Positions 8,695 through 15,687 of a stretch of DNA of 31,402 nucleotides are shown piece after piece. A program made the translations under genes and the position numbers. The number at the start of each line of letters is the position of its first letter. Position 1 is the stretch's first letter. The notes under the pieces were generated by a model. The model saw only the letters and a program-made list of their open reading frames with translations. It did no database searches and was not told the origin of the DNA. Source of the DNA: Bacillota bacterium. GTDB taxonomy: Bacteria; Bacillota; Clostridia; Christensenellales; SZUA-584. Location of the stretch: contig JAEYOE010000013.1 in NCBI GenBank assembly GCA_023412005.1, positions 1-31,402 on the forward strand, in the 5' to 3' direction.

Positions 8695-9602
8695 GACGGT
8701 TCATTATAATCACCGGGCCAACCGCCTCGGGCAAAACAAAAGTTTCGGTTGAAATTGCCAAAGCGATGCATTCGCGCGTGATATCGGCGGACAGCATGCA
8801 AATTTACAAAGGCATGGATATTGGCACGGCCAAAGCCACGCCTGTCGACATGCAGGGTGTGGTGCATGAGTTAATTGATATCATTGATCCTGATCAAGAC
8901 TATTCTGTGGCTGAGTTTCAAAAAGCGGCTTTTTCTATTATTGAAGCCGCCAACGCAATAGAGGAAATTCCTGTGGTCGCAGGCGGCACCGGCCTTTACG
9001 TCAATGCTTTGATCTATGATCTTAATTTCGGCAAAACGGTCCGAGACGACACGATTCGACTTAAAATGTCACAACTTGCGGATGACAAAAGTATTGATTA
9101 CTTGTATAATATATTGGAAAATAAAGACCCAGACTATGCCAAGATCATCGCCCGAAACGATAAAAGACGTATCATTAGGCGGCTGGAGCTTATTGAATCC
9201 GGTGAGGCGGGCGCTTATGAATTTCGCAAGCCCAACGTGACCGATGACTTTGTAATCATCGGCCTTACGATGAACCGTGAGCTGCTGTACAGACGTATAG
9301 AAGCACGTGTGGATGAAATGATACTCTTGGGGCTCGCTGAGGAAGCCCGCCATGTTTACGATAAATACGGAGAAACAACGGCGCTTAAAGCGATTGGATA
9401 CAAGGAACTGGTGGCTCACTTTAAAGGCGAAATAACGCTCAATGAGGCTGTGGCGCTGATTAAACGTAACACGCGCCGGTTCGCCAAACGGCAGCTAACT
9501 TGGTTTAAACGCGATGAACGCATCAATTGGTTTGAAGTTGGTTCATGTATAGAAGATACAATTCATGAAATAATGTTATACATAAAGAGAAAGGGGTTTT
9601 AA
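8691..9602 (+). CDS. miaA: tRNA dimethylallyltransferase MiaA
   Basis: Transfers the dimethylallyl group from DMAPP to N6 of A37 in tRNAs with A36-A37-A38, making the i6A that MiaB then methylthiolates. The 303-aa product has the P-loop GPTASGKT at residues 9-16, the substrate motif SADSMQIYKGMDIGTAK, VVAGGTGLYVNAL and the conserved C-terminal KRNTRRFAKRQLTWF. It begins inside the mutL stop (ATGA), a conserved Firmicutes arrangement, and ends one base before hfq. Confidence 0.98.
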   Translation: MRRFIIITGPTASGKTKVSVEIAKAMHSRVISADSMQIYKGMDIGTAKATPVDMQGVVHELIDIIDPDQDYSVAEFQKAAFSIIEAANAIEEIPVVAGGTGLYVNALIYDLNFGKTVRDDTIRLKMSQLADDKSIDYLYNILENKDPDYAKIIARNDKRRIIRRLELIESGEAGAYEFRKPNVTDDFVIIGLTMNRELLYRRIEARVDEMILLGLAEEARHVYDKYGETTALKAIGYKELVAHFKGEITLNEAVALIKRNTRRFAKRQLTWFKRDERINWFEVGSCIEDTIHEIMLYIKRKGF

Positions 9603-9603
9603 T

Positions 9604-9858
9604 ATGCAAAAGTCAGTCATTGTTCTTCAGGATGTATTTCTTAATCAGGTGCGCAAAGAACATGTTTTGGTAACCATTCATTTAACGAACGGCTATCAAA
9701 TTAAAGGTACTGTGAAGGGGTTCGATAACTTTACGATCATTCTCGACAGCGAGGGCAAACAGCTCATGATCTATAAGCATGCCGTATCAACGATATCGCC
9801 CGCAAGAGCCGTGTTCTTTACTTTCTCCGACAAGCAAAAGGAGCAGCCGGAAGAATAA
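9604..9858 (+). CDS. hfq: RNA chaperone Hfq
   Basis: A Sm-like hexameric RNA-binding protein of 84 aa. The Sm1 stretch is VTIHLTNGYQIKGTVKGFDN and the Sm2 motif is YKHAVSTI, matching the canonical YKHAIST. The C-terminal tail is short, as in Gram-positive Hfq. The ribosome binding site AAAGGGG lies inside the end of miaA and the ATG is one base after the miaA stop. The miaA-hfq order is conserved across many bacteria. Confidence 0.98.
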   Translation: MQKSVIVLQDVFLNQVRKEHVLVTIHLTNGYQIKGTVKGFDNFTIILDSEGKQLMIYKHAVSTISPARAVFFTFSDKQKEQPEE

Positions 9859-9861
9859 CAT

Positions 9862-11130
9862 ATGCAGATACTCGACAATTTAGGCATAAGCAAAAAAACT
9901 CAATCGCTGATAAACGATGCAGAGAGATCTCTTTCGCATATTTTCAAACCGATTGAAACGACGGCAGAGAACAACCAATACAAGGTGATTGACGCATTCA
10001 GGCAGGAAAATATCAGCCAGCGTCATTTTGCGCCCACAACGGGCTATGGCTATGCCGACGAAGGCAGGGACGCGCTATGCAAAGTATTCGCGCGTATTGT
10101 GAAAGCACAAAAAGCGGTTATCAGCCCGCACATTGCTTCCGGAACGCACGCCATTTCTCTTGCGCTTTATGCGGCCTTACGCCCGCTCGATACCCTAATC
10201 AGCGTAACAGGCAGGCCGTATGACACGCTGGAAAACGTGATTGGAAAAGACGGCAGCGCCGATACCGGGTCGCTGCGCGACTTTGCTGTGAATTACCATC
10301 AGGTCGAGCTGCTTCCAAGCGGCGGCATCGATTTGGCCCGCGTGGAACGTGTTATCAAATCGTGCGAGCGCCCAAAGGCGCTTTTTATTCAGCGTTCAAG
10401 GGGCTATGCTTGGCGCAAAGCCATTTCCATGCTGGAAATGCGCGAGTTTACGATCGCTGTCAAGAGCCAGTTCCCTGATATCATTGTTATTGTTGATAAC
10501 TGTTACGGAGAATTTTGCGAGCCGGAAGAGCCCATTGAATGCGGCGTTGATTTGATTGCCGGGTCTTTAATTAAGAACCCTGGCGGCGGAATTGCGCCGA
10601 CGGGCGGCTACGTTGCCGGGCGCGCCGACCTGGTGGAACTCGTGGAAAACAGGCTCACTTGCCCCGGGCTTGGCATGGAAGTCGGCTCGTACGAAGCGCC
10701 TTACCGAAGCTTCTTTCAGGGCTTATTTATGGCCCCGCATACGGTAGGGCAAGCCTTAAAAGGCAGTGTACTCTTTGCCAAAGTGTTTGAAATGCTCGGG
10801 TATAAGGTGTTTCCCACGCATGACGAGAAGCGCAGTGATATTACACAGTCGATCATGCTGAATAATGAGGAGCTGCTGCTTGCGTATACGCGCGGCATAC
10901 AAAAAGCCGCGGCCATCGACAGCCAGGCAGAACCTGTGCCGTGGGATATGCCGGGCTATGATGATAAAATCGTGATGGCAGCCGGAACTTTTGTACAGGG
11001 CGCTTCGATTGAGCTCAGCGCCGACGCACCCGTCAAGCCGCCGTATATTGTGTACGCGCAAGGGGGCTTAACCTATGCGCACATGAAGCTCGGGCTGATG
11101 TTGTGTCTGGAAGAGATGAAAATCATCTGA
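9862..11130 (+). CDS. ynbB: PLP-dependent methionine gamma-lyase family protein (YnbB/aluminium-resistance family)
   Basis: A 422-aa fold-type I PLP enzyme of the Cys/Met-metabolism superfamily, in the branch called YnbB or 'aluminium resistance protein', whose substrate is not established. SPHIASGTHAISLALYAALR is the cofactor-phosphate region, IVIVDNCYGEF holds the Asp that contacts the pyridine nitrogen, and the GSLIKNPGGG lysine (K238) should form the Schiff base. It starts four bases after hfq and is the last gene of the mutS operon. The 3' end overlaps lexA, on the other strand, by 8 bp. Confidence 0.9.
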   Translation: MQILDNLGISKKTQSLINDAERSLSHIFKPIETTAENNQYKVIDAFRQENISQRHFAPTTGYGYADEGRDALCKVFARIVKAQKAVISPHIASGTHAISLALYAALRPLDTLISVTGRPYDTLENVIGKDGSADTGSLRDFAVNYHQVELLPSGGIDLARVERVIKSCERPKALFIQRSRGYAWRKAISMLEMREFTIAVKSQFPDIIVIVDNCYGEFCEPEEPIECGVDLIAGSLIKNPGGGIAPTGGYVAGRADLVELVENRLTCPGLGMEVGSYEAPYRSFFQGLFMAPHTVGQALKGSVLFAKVFEMLGYKVFPTHDEKRSDITQSIMLNNEELLLAYTRGIQKAAAIDSQAEPVPWDMPGYDDKIVMAAGTFVQGASIELSADAPVKPPYIVYAQGGLTYAHMKLGLMLCLEEMKII

Positions 11131-11728
11131 ACATGCGAAGCACGCCGATAACCTTGCCCAAAATATCAATATTGCGTGTGTAAATCGGCTCATAGCTGTC
11201 GTTTTCAGGCTGAAGACGCACATAGCCGTTTTCTACAAAAAAGCGTTTAACGGTGGCCTCGTCTTCGAGTAATGCGACGACGATGTCGCCGTTTTGTGCG
11301 TAATCCTGCTTTTGCGCAATGATTTTGTCCCGATCGAATATACCGGCGTTCATCATGCTGTCGCCGCAGACGTTTAATATAAACACGTCGTCGCTGCCGA
11401 GCAGCGAATAGGGGAGTGAGAGGTATTCCTCTATGTTCTCAACGGCAGTAATGGGCGTACCGGCCGCCACACGGCCGAGGACCGGCACAGCCACCATACG
11501 CGGCTTCGCCTGACTGCCATCGAGGATCATAATTGTTCTCGGTTTTGCGGGGTCTCTTGATATAAAGCCTTTTCTTTCAAGCTTTGTTAAATGCGCATGG
11601 GCTGTTGACGTTGATTTTAAATCAAGCGCCTGGCAGATATCTCTGACGCAGGGCGCATATCCGTTTTCGGTAATGTATACCTTTAAATAGTCGAGCACTT
11701 CATTTTGCCGACGCGTCAAATCTTCCAT
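11123..11728 (-). CDS. lexA: SOS response repressor LexA
   Basis: Represses DNA-damage genes until RecA filaments trigger self-cleavage. The N-terminal winged helix-turn-helix is residues 1-65 (MEDLTRRQNEVLDYL..PCVRDI..STSTAHAHLTKLERKG). The S24-type protease domain has the Ala89-Gly90 scissile bond (RVAAG) and the catalytic pair Ser124 (CGDSMMN) and Lys161 (ATVKRFF). The length of 201 aa is normal. A GTG 12 bases upstream would extend it, but that GTG is part of the GTGAGG ribosome binding site for the ATG at 11728, so the ATG was chosen. Its promoter and a LexA box lie upstream, pointing to autoregulation. Confidence 0.98.
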   Translation of the reverse strand: MEDLTRRQNEVLDYLKVYITENGYAPCVRDICQALDLKSTSTAHAHLTKLERKGFISRDPAKPRTIMILDGSQAKPRMVAVPVLGRVAAGTPITAVENIEEYLSLPYSLLGSDDVFILNVCGDSMMNAGIFDRDKIIAQKQDYAQNGDIVVALLEDEATVKRFFVENGYVRLQPENDSYEPIYTRNIDILGKVIGVLRMFR

Positions 11729-11756
11729 AGCGAACCTCACTTGTTTTAATAAAAAA

Positions 11757-11785
11757 AATATAACAAAACCCTATGGGAATGTCAA
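11757..11785 (-). promoter_or_regulatory. Promoter of lexA
   Basis: Minus-strand perfect -35 TTGACA (11780-11785), a 17-bp spacer and -10 TATATT (11757-11762), about 29 bases before the lexA ATG. The LexA box at 11795-11808 lies just upstream of the -35. Confidence 0.85.
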
Positions 11786-11794
11786 TGAAAAATG

Positions 11795-11808
11795 CAAACA
11801 AATGTTCT
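11795..11808. promoter_or_regulatory. LexA-binding SOS box
   Basis: On the minus strand the sequence is AGAACATTTGTTTG, matching the Gram-positive SOS consensus CGAACNNNNGTTYG at 9 of 10 fixed positions. Its place directly before the lexA promoter supports negative autoregulation. It lies upstream of the -35 rather than over the core promoter. Confidence 0.82.
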
Positions 11809-11832
11809 TATTTGTCTATTGAAGGATGCGCG

Positions 11833-11909
11833 TGACTGCTGCATTGAAGAGTCATATGTCTAGAATCATCATTCTATCCCCACTATGAGGATAGGTAAAT
11901 GCGCAGTCA
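11833..11909. repeat. Nested inverted repeat with alternative inner hairpins
   Basis: TGACTGC-T-GCATT at 11833-11845 pairs with AATGCGCAGTCA at 11898-11909, giving 12 pairs with a single bulged T. The enclosed 52 bases hold the perfect hairpin TAGAAT-CATC-ATTCTA (11861-11876) and an overlapping alternative CTATCC/GGATAG (11874-11879 with 11889-11894). Confidence 0.6.
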
Positions 11910-11988
11910 TTACGTTTTCCGTAAATGATACATAACGTTTCGTGGCCGATACTCTTATATGCACATCCGTCGCCGAATGGATTATGCC

Positions 11989-12065
11989 ATATAAGTCTAT
12001 GAATATTGATTTATATCGTTTTGAGATCGCGATATGAAATCTATCAATAGCTCATAGTCATATAT
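11989..12065. repeat. Long imperfect inverted repeat (about 30-bp arms)
   Basis: The left arm 11989-12018 pairs with the right arm 12030-12065 around an 11-base loop. Blocks of pairing are ATATCG/CGATAT, ATTGAT/ATCAAT, CTATGA/TCATAG and ATATA/TATAT, separated by small bulges, the largest being five extra bases in the right arm. About 25 pairs in total. Confidence 0.6.
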
Positions 12066-12117
12066 ACTCATCAATCGCGGGTTCGCGACAACTCAAAATA
12101 TACCTGTATATCAAGTG

Positions 12118-13158
12118 CTAATCGTCGTCACGTTTGAATACAACAGCATCTGAAGCCATCTTCCGGCGTGATTCATCGATGGCGGCATAGTGTTTCCTCG
12201 TGGTGTTGACGTCCTTATGCCCAAGCACATCAGCCACCAAATAGATATCGCCCGTTTGCTGATAAAGCAGCGTGCCGTATGTGCTGCGCAGCTTATGCGG
12301 CGATATGTTTTTTAAAGGAACGGCAAGCCGTGCATACTTTTGCACAAGCATCTGCAAGGCGCGAACACTCATTCGCTTGTTTTGTAACGACAGAAACATG
12401 GGGGAGTTTAAGCTGTAATTCGCGGCCGCCTTTCTTTCTTCCAGATATTTACCAAGCGCATCTGCCGTTTGCTCACTGAAATAAAGCAGCGCTTCGTTGC
12501 CACCTTTGCGAAGCACCTTAAACGAACGCCGCACAAGGTCAATATCGCTGATGTCAAGCGCACAAAGCTCGCTGATGCGAATGCCGGTGGTTAAAAACAA
12601 GGTGAATATCGCGAGGTCGCGCAGCCGTGTGCGGTTGTGAAAATCCAGCTGTTTGTCGGTTAAGCCGTCGCCGGTATCAATGATATACAGCAGCCTTAAA
12701 GCTTCATCCTGATCGAGCCGCAATATCGGCTTCTCATGTATTTTGGGAGAATCGAACAGAGTCGTTATATTGCTTTCAAGTATTCCTTTTTTAAAATAAT
12801 ATTTAAACAGACTTCTTATTGATGATAATTTACGGGCAATTCCTTTTTCACCATTTTCCATTACAATATCTTCATCTTTATAATATAAATGAAGATATTC
12901 TAGATATTGTTCTATTTGATTATAGGTAATATCATTTAGGTCTTTAGATTGAAAGTGCTTAATATCTTTACCGAATTCGTTCTCAAGAAATGAAAAGAAT
13001 AAACGTAAATCATATGCATAATTAATTCGTGTAAGCAATTGGGTATCCGATTCGATACCTCTAAAATACTCGAGTAAAAAGACAGGTAACGTCTTTAAAA
13101 CTTGTTTGTATTTTTCCGTCTTTTGAACGTTCATTTCAGTTTTGCTGAGCTTAGACAT
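12118..13158 (-). CDS. Tyrosine recombinase (XerC/D-like integrase family)
   Basis: A 346-aa DNA strand-exchange enzyme. The N-terminal SAM-like core-binding domain covers about residues 25-130. The catalytic domain has the full set R194 (TTGIRISEL), K218 (LRKGGN), H288 and R291 (SPHKLRSTYG), H314 (LGHKDVNTT) and nucleophile Y324 (RKHYA). At 346 aa it is slightly longer than typical XerC/XerD (about 300). No phage, ICE or transposon genes flank it, which suggests a resident chromosomal recombinase rather than the end of an integrated element. I recall similar genes beside lexA in other Clostridia. The start ATG has an AGG about 9 bases upstream. Its target site is unknown; palindromes lie on both sides of the gene. 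Confidence 0.88.
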   Translation of the reverse strand: MSKLSKTEMNVQKTEKYKQVLKTLPVFLLEYFRGIESDTQLLTRINYAYDLRLFFSFLENEFGKDIKHFQSKDLNDITYNQIEQYLEYLHLYYKDEDIVMENGEKGIARKLSSIRSLFKYYFKKGILESNITTLFDSPKIHEKPILRLDQDEALRLLYIIDTGDGLTDKQLDFHNRTRLRDLAIFTLFLTTGIRISELCALDISDIDLVRRSFKVLRKGGNEALLYFSEQTADALGKYLEERKAAANYSLNSPMFLSLQNKRMSVRALQMLVQKYARLAVPLKNISPHKLRSTYGTLLYQQTGDIYLVADVLGHKDVNTTRKHYAAIDESRRKMASDAVVFKRDDD

Positions 13159-13190
13159 GAGGGTTTACCTGCTTATAAGTTGATAATGTT

Positions 13191-13219
13191 ATTATAGCGA
13201 AAACCCCTATAAAAAGCAA
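13191..13219 (-). promoter_or_regulatory. Promoter of the tyrosine recombinase
   Basis: Minus-strand -10 TATAAT (13191-13196) with a 17-bp spacer to a weak -35 TTGCTT (13214-13219). The -35 overlaps the T-run and lower arm of the rnhA terminator, so upstream read-through and initiation here share DNA. Confidence 0.55.
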
Positions 13220-13257
13220 CAACTATGCGCAAAACTTGTCTTTTACGCATAGTTGTT
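13211..13257 (-). terminator. Terminator of the fba-proC-rnhA operon
   Basis: Read on the minus strand, AACAACTATGCG (13246-13257) pairs perfectly with CGCATAGTTGTT (13218-13229). After one mismatch the stem continues with four further A-T pairs around a GACAAG loop. GC and five T residues follow the hairpin. It starts 12 bases after the rnhA stop. Confidence 0.85.
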
Positions 13258-13268
13258 AATATCCCCAA

Positions 13269-13712
13269 TCATGCCTTATTGTCTTTAATCGCTTTTCTGG
13301 CGAGCTCATCGCAGATGTTGTTGTACTTATCGGTTGCGTGACCCTTTACCTTTTTGTATGTCACCTGATGCTCTGCAGATGCCTTCAGAATGGCTTTCCA
13401 CAGATCCTGATTCTCAACAGGCTGCTTCGATGCGTTTTTCCACCCATTAGCCAGCCATTTATCAATCCATTTTTGCGTGAACGCATTATGAATATACGCA
13501 CTGTCCGTATGGATCACCAAGCTGCACGGCTCTTTAATGGCCTTTATCGCTTCGAGTACAGCGGTTAATTCCATGCGGTTATTCGTTGTTTCGGGTTCAT
13601 AGCCGCTTATTCGTTTTTCGTTGCCTTTATAGAGAAGCACAGCCCCCCAACCCCCCGGCCCCGGATTATAAGAGCATGCGCCGTCTGTGTATATAATAAC
13701 CTCTTTCATCAT
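13269..13712 (-). CDS. rnhA: Ribonuclease HI
   Basis: Cleaves the RNA strand of RNA-DNA hybrids. All four acidic catalytic positions are visible: the Asp of IIYTDGAC, the Glu of NNRMELTAV, the Asp of VIHTDSAY and the Asp of ICDELARK. A basic-loop stretch (KWIDKWLANGWKNASKQPVEN) is present, as in E. coli type RNase HI. Two adjacent ATG codons (13712 and 13709) overlap the proC stop in ATGATGA. The first gives 147 aa and the classic ATGA overlap; no independent Shine-Dalgarno is seen, so translation is probably coupled to proC. Last gene of the operon, followed by a strong terminator. Confidence 0.96.
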   Translation of the reverse strand: MMKEVIIYTDGACSYNPGPGGWGAVLLYKGNEKRISGYEPETTNNRMELTAVLEAIKAIKEPCSLVIHTDSAYIHNAFTQKWIDKWLANGWKNASKQPVENQDLWKAILKASAEHQVTYKKVKGHATDKYNNICDELARKAIKDNKA

Positions 13713-14518
13713 TTGGTAGACATATTCTGGGATTTTTCTGCGCATTTTTCTACGGCACTGATTACGCTGCCTCGCAGCCCATTTTGTTCTAAAACCTTCA
13801 CAGCCTCAATGGTGGTGCCACCGGGAGAACATACGGCATCCTTCAGTGCGCCGGGATGGCTGCCCGTATCCAGCACCATTTTGGCACTACCCAGCACCGT
13901 CTGCGCCGCGAGCTTTAATGCTTTATCACGCGGCAGCCCGCACAGTACGCCGGCATCCGCAATGGCTTCGATAAACATAAACACATAGGCTGGGCCGCTG
14001 CCGGATACCGCCGTCACAGCATCCATCATTTTGCAGGGAACTTCATCAATTTGCCCGAGCGCTGAAAATAGGCTTTTAACAAAAGCAATCTCGTCGTCGG
14101 TTAAGCTGCAGGGCATTTCAAACACCGTCATGCCTTCCCCCGCCAGCAACGGCGTATTGGGCATCAGCCTTAATACCTTTTTGTCATCGCCGATAATTTG
14201 TTTGATTTTCTCGGCGCTCCATCCGGCCGCGATAGAAACAATAGCTTTGTTTTGTATGCAGGGCTTAATTTCGCCGAGCACTGCAGCCATCACATTGGGT
14301 TTTACGGCAATCACAAGCATTTCGCTGTTCTCGCACAAATCCTCCAGGCTCATGGCTGTTTCACTGCCCAGTTCATTCGCCAGCGCAAATGCCTTTTTTT
14401 CATCCACATCGAACACTTTTATGGCGCTTGCCGGTACAACTTCCTTTTGAACAGCGCCTTTTATAATGGCGGCAGCCATATTTCCCGCACCGATAAACCC
14501 GAGCTTATACTCTTTCAT
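13709..14518 (-). CDS. proC: Pyrroline-5-carboxylate reductase
   Basis: Catalyses the last step of proline synthesis, reduction of P5C with NAD(P)H. The 269-aa product has the Rossmann start KLGFIGAGNMA (residues 5-14), the central VIAVKPNVM and the C-terminal P5CR signature SGSGPAYVFMFIEAIADAG followed by SPGGTTIEAVKVLE. The frame is open 81 bases further upstream, but ATG 14518 has AAGGAG at a 6-base spacing and matches the family start. It lies 16 bases after fba and overlaps rnhA. Confidence 0.97.
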   Translation of the reverse strand: MKEYKLGFIGAGNMAAAIIKGAVQKEVVPASAIKVFDVDEKKAFALANELGSETAMSLEDLCENSEMLVIAVKPNVMAAVLGEIKPCIQNKAIVSIAAGWSAEKIKQIIGDDKKVLRLMPNTPLLAGEGMTVFEMPCSLTDDEIAFVKSLFSALGQIDEVPCKMMDAVTAVSGSGPAYVFMFIEAIADAGVLCGLPRDKALKLAAQTVLGSAKMVLDTGSHPGALKDAVCSPGGTTIEAVKVLEQNGLRGSVISAVEKCAEKSQNMSTK

Positions 14519-14534
14519 TTGCAACTCCTTATGT

Positions 14535-15377
14535 TTATTCTGCTTTACCGTCACTGCCAAACAGACGTATTTTTTTAATCGTTTCGTTCTTAACCGCATC
14601 GGCGATATTGGCGCATTGATTTATATAAGATAAGTTTTTGTCAGCATCAAGCCGAATGCGCCCCATTGCAGCCTGCATCAAATCAGTAAAGATATTGATC
14701 TTGTTAACGCCGTTAACAATCGTCGCTTTAAAATCGTCGTCTGATAGCCCTGAGCCGCCATGCAGCACGATCGGTATATTCGTGCGTTCTTTGATTTCTT
14801 TGAGGCGGGACAGGCTTAAAACCGGCGTTGATTTATATACGCCATGCACGGTGCCGATGGCCACAGCCAGCGCATCCACACCCGTTTGTTTCACAAACGT
14901 TTCAGCTTCACTCACATCCGTGTAGATGTATGTATCTTCAATTTCTTCAGCCTCACCGCCGCTGACATGCCCAAGCTCCGCTTCCACGGATACATTTGCA
15001 GCCCGGCATAAATCCATCACTTTTTTTGTGACCGCAACGTTTTCTTCAAACGGTTTTTCCGATGCATCGATCATCACCGATGTAAAGCCGCAATCAACGG
15101 CACGCCGGATGTATTCGTACGTAAAAGCATGGTCGAGGTGAATCACAACTGGCACCTTGGCTCTTTGCGCCATGCGAACCATCACCGGCGCAAAGCTCTC
15201 CATTTCAATCGTCTCTTCGAAAACCTGTGCAAACGCTAAGATGACCGGCGATTTTGTCTCTTCCGCTGCGGCGATAATACCCATGAGCATTTCCGTGTTA
15301 AAAACATCAAAGCTCCCTACGGCATAGTTCTCTTTTTGAGCCTTGCAAAGAATATCCTGCATATTAACCAGTGGCAT
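14535..15377 (-). CDS. fba: Class II fructose-bisphosphate aldolase family enzyme
   Basis: A zinc-dependent ketose-bisphosphate aldolase, most simply the glycolytic/gluconeogenic fructose-1,6-bisphosphate aldolase. It has 280 aa. The catalytic Asp82 and zinc ligand His83 lie in VIHLDHAF, with Glu134 (EAELGHVSGGE), His178 (GTVHGVYKS) and His206 (IVLHGGSGLS). The closest subgroup by eye is the short GatY/KbaY/FbaA type, so tagatose-bisphosphate or a related substrate is possible. The frame opens at a TTG, but ATG 15377 has AAGGAG six bases away. First gene of the fba-proC-rnhA operon. Confidence 0.9.
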   Translation of the reverse strand: MPLVNMQDILCKAQKENYAVGSFDVFNTEMLMGIIAAAEETKSPVILAFAQVFEETIEMESFAPVMVRMAQRAKVPVVIHLDHAFTYEYIRRAVDCGFTSVMIDASEKPFEENVAVTKKVMDLCRAANVSVEAELGHVSGGEAEEIEDTYIYTDVSEAETFVKQTGVDALAVAIGTVHGVYKSTPVLSLSRLKEIKERTNIPIVLHGGSGLSDDDFKATIVNGVNKINIFTDLMQAAMGRIRLDADKNLSYINQCANIADAVKNETIKKIRLFGSDGKAE

Positions 15378-15418
15378 TGGCTTCTCCTTCAATATATAAA
15401 TTCTTTTACCCGATATTG

Positions 15419-15427
15419 ATTATATCA
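15419..15427 (-). promoter_or_regulatory. Extended -10 promoter of the fba operon
   Basis: Minus-strand TGATATAAT (TGn with a perfect TATAAT at 15419-15424), about 42 bases before the fba ATG. The -35 region (TAAGCG) is poor. A 5-bp inverted repeat ACCCG/CGGGT encloses the -10. Confidence 0.6.
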
Positions 15428-15484
15428 CACGCCGGGTGAAACGCTTATCCATTCAAATAGGCAGACGAACTGACTTCTTTTCTA

Positions 15485-15513
15485 TTGACGTAACATATCA
15501 AATTGTTTATAAT
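15485..15513 (+). promoter_or_regulatory. Promoter of tRNA-Trp
   Basis: TTGACG (15485-15490), a 17-bp spacer and a perfect TATAAT (15508-15513), about 17 bases before the mature tRNA 5' end. Confidence 0.88.
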
Positions 15514-15529
15514 AACGATTGTCTGCTGA

Positions 15530-15605
15530 AGGGGAGTGGCTCAATTGGTAGAGCATCGGTCTCCAAAACCGACGGTTGCGTGTTCGAGTCGCGTCTCCCC
15601 TGCCA
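15530..15605 (+). tRNA. tRNA-Trp (CCA)
   Basis: Cloverleaf with acceptor AGGGGAG paired to CTCCCCT, discriminator G and encoded CCA. The anticodon loop CTCCAAA gives CCA, with A36-A37-A38 for MiaA/MiaB modification. It is a single-gene unit with its own promoter and terminator. Confidence 0.97.
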
Positions 15606-15609
15606 CGTC

Positions 15610-15637
15610 GGAGCAAAGTTCGCTTTGCTCCGTTTTT
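15610..15637 (+). terminator. Terminator of tRNA-Trp
   Basis: A perfect 9-bp stem GGAGCAAAG / CTTTGCTCC around a TTCG tetraloop, then G and five T residues. It begins five bases after the tRNA CCA end. Confidence 0.93.
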
Positions 15638-15687
15638 ATTTGCATAAAAACTTTCGCCCGCTCCCTTAGACATGCTTACCACACACC

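Larger units (their letters stand above)
11809..12117. other. Gene-free, palindrome-rich region between the recombinase and lexA
   Basis: About 310 bases with no credible open reading frame. It contains a succession of inverted repeats: a 12-bp bulged stem (11833-11845 with 11898-11909), a perfect hairpin TAGAAT-CATC-ATTCTA (11861-11876), CTATCC/GGATAG (11874-11894), TTACG/CGTAA (11910-11924), a long imperfect hairpin (11989-12065), TCGCG-GGTT-CGCGA (12075-12088) and the dyad ATATAC-CT-GTATAT. Several are mutually exclusive. None has a good run of T for a terminator. It could be a structured RNA, a recombinase site or a decayed mobile element; the sequence alone does not decide. Confidence 0.55.

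Noticed and set aside
8310..8867. 185-codon minus-strand frame across the mutL/miaA junction
   Set aside because: It overlaps the MutL endonuclease motifs and the MiaA P-loop; no start signals.
11989..12065. Integron attC site
   Set aside because: The imperfect hairpin is suggestive, but the conserved core-site bases at the stem ends are not evident and no gene cassette array is present.
12118..13158. Edge of a prophage or integrative element
   Set aside because: No phage, conjugation or cargo genes follow; both sides are housekeeping genes, and no direct-repeat att pair was seen around the nearby tRNA-Trp.
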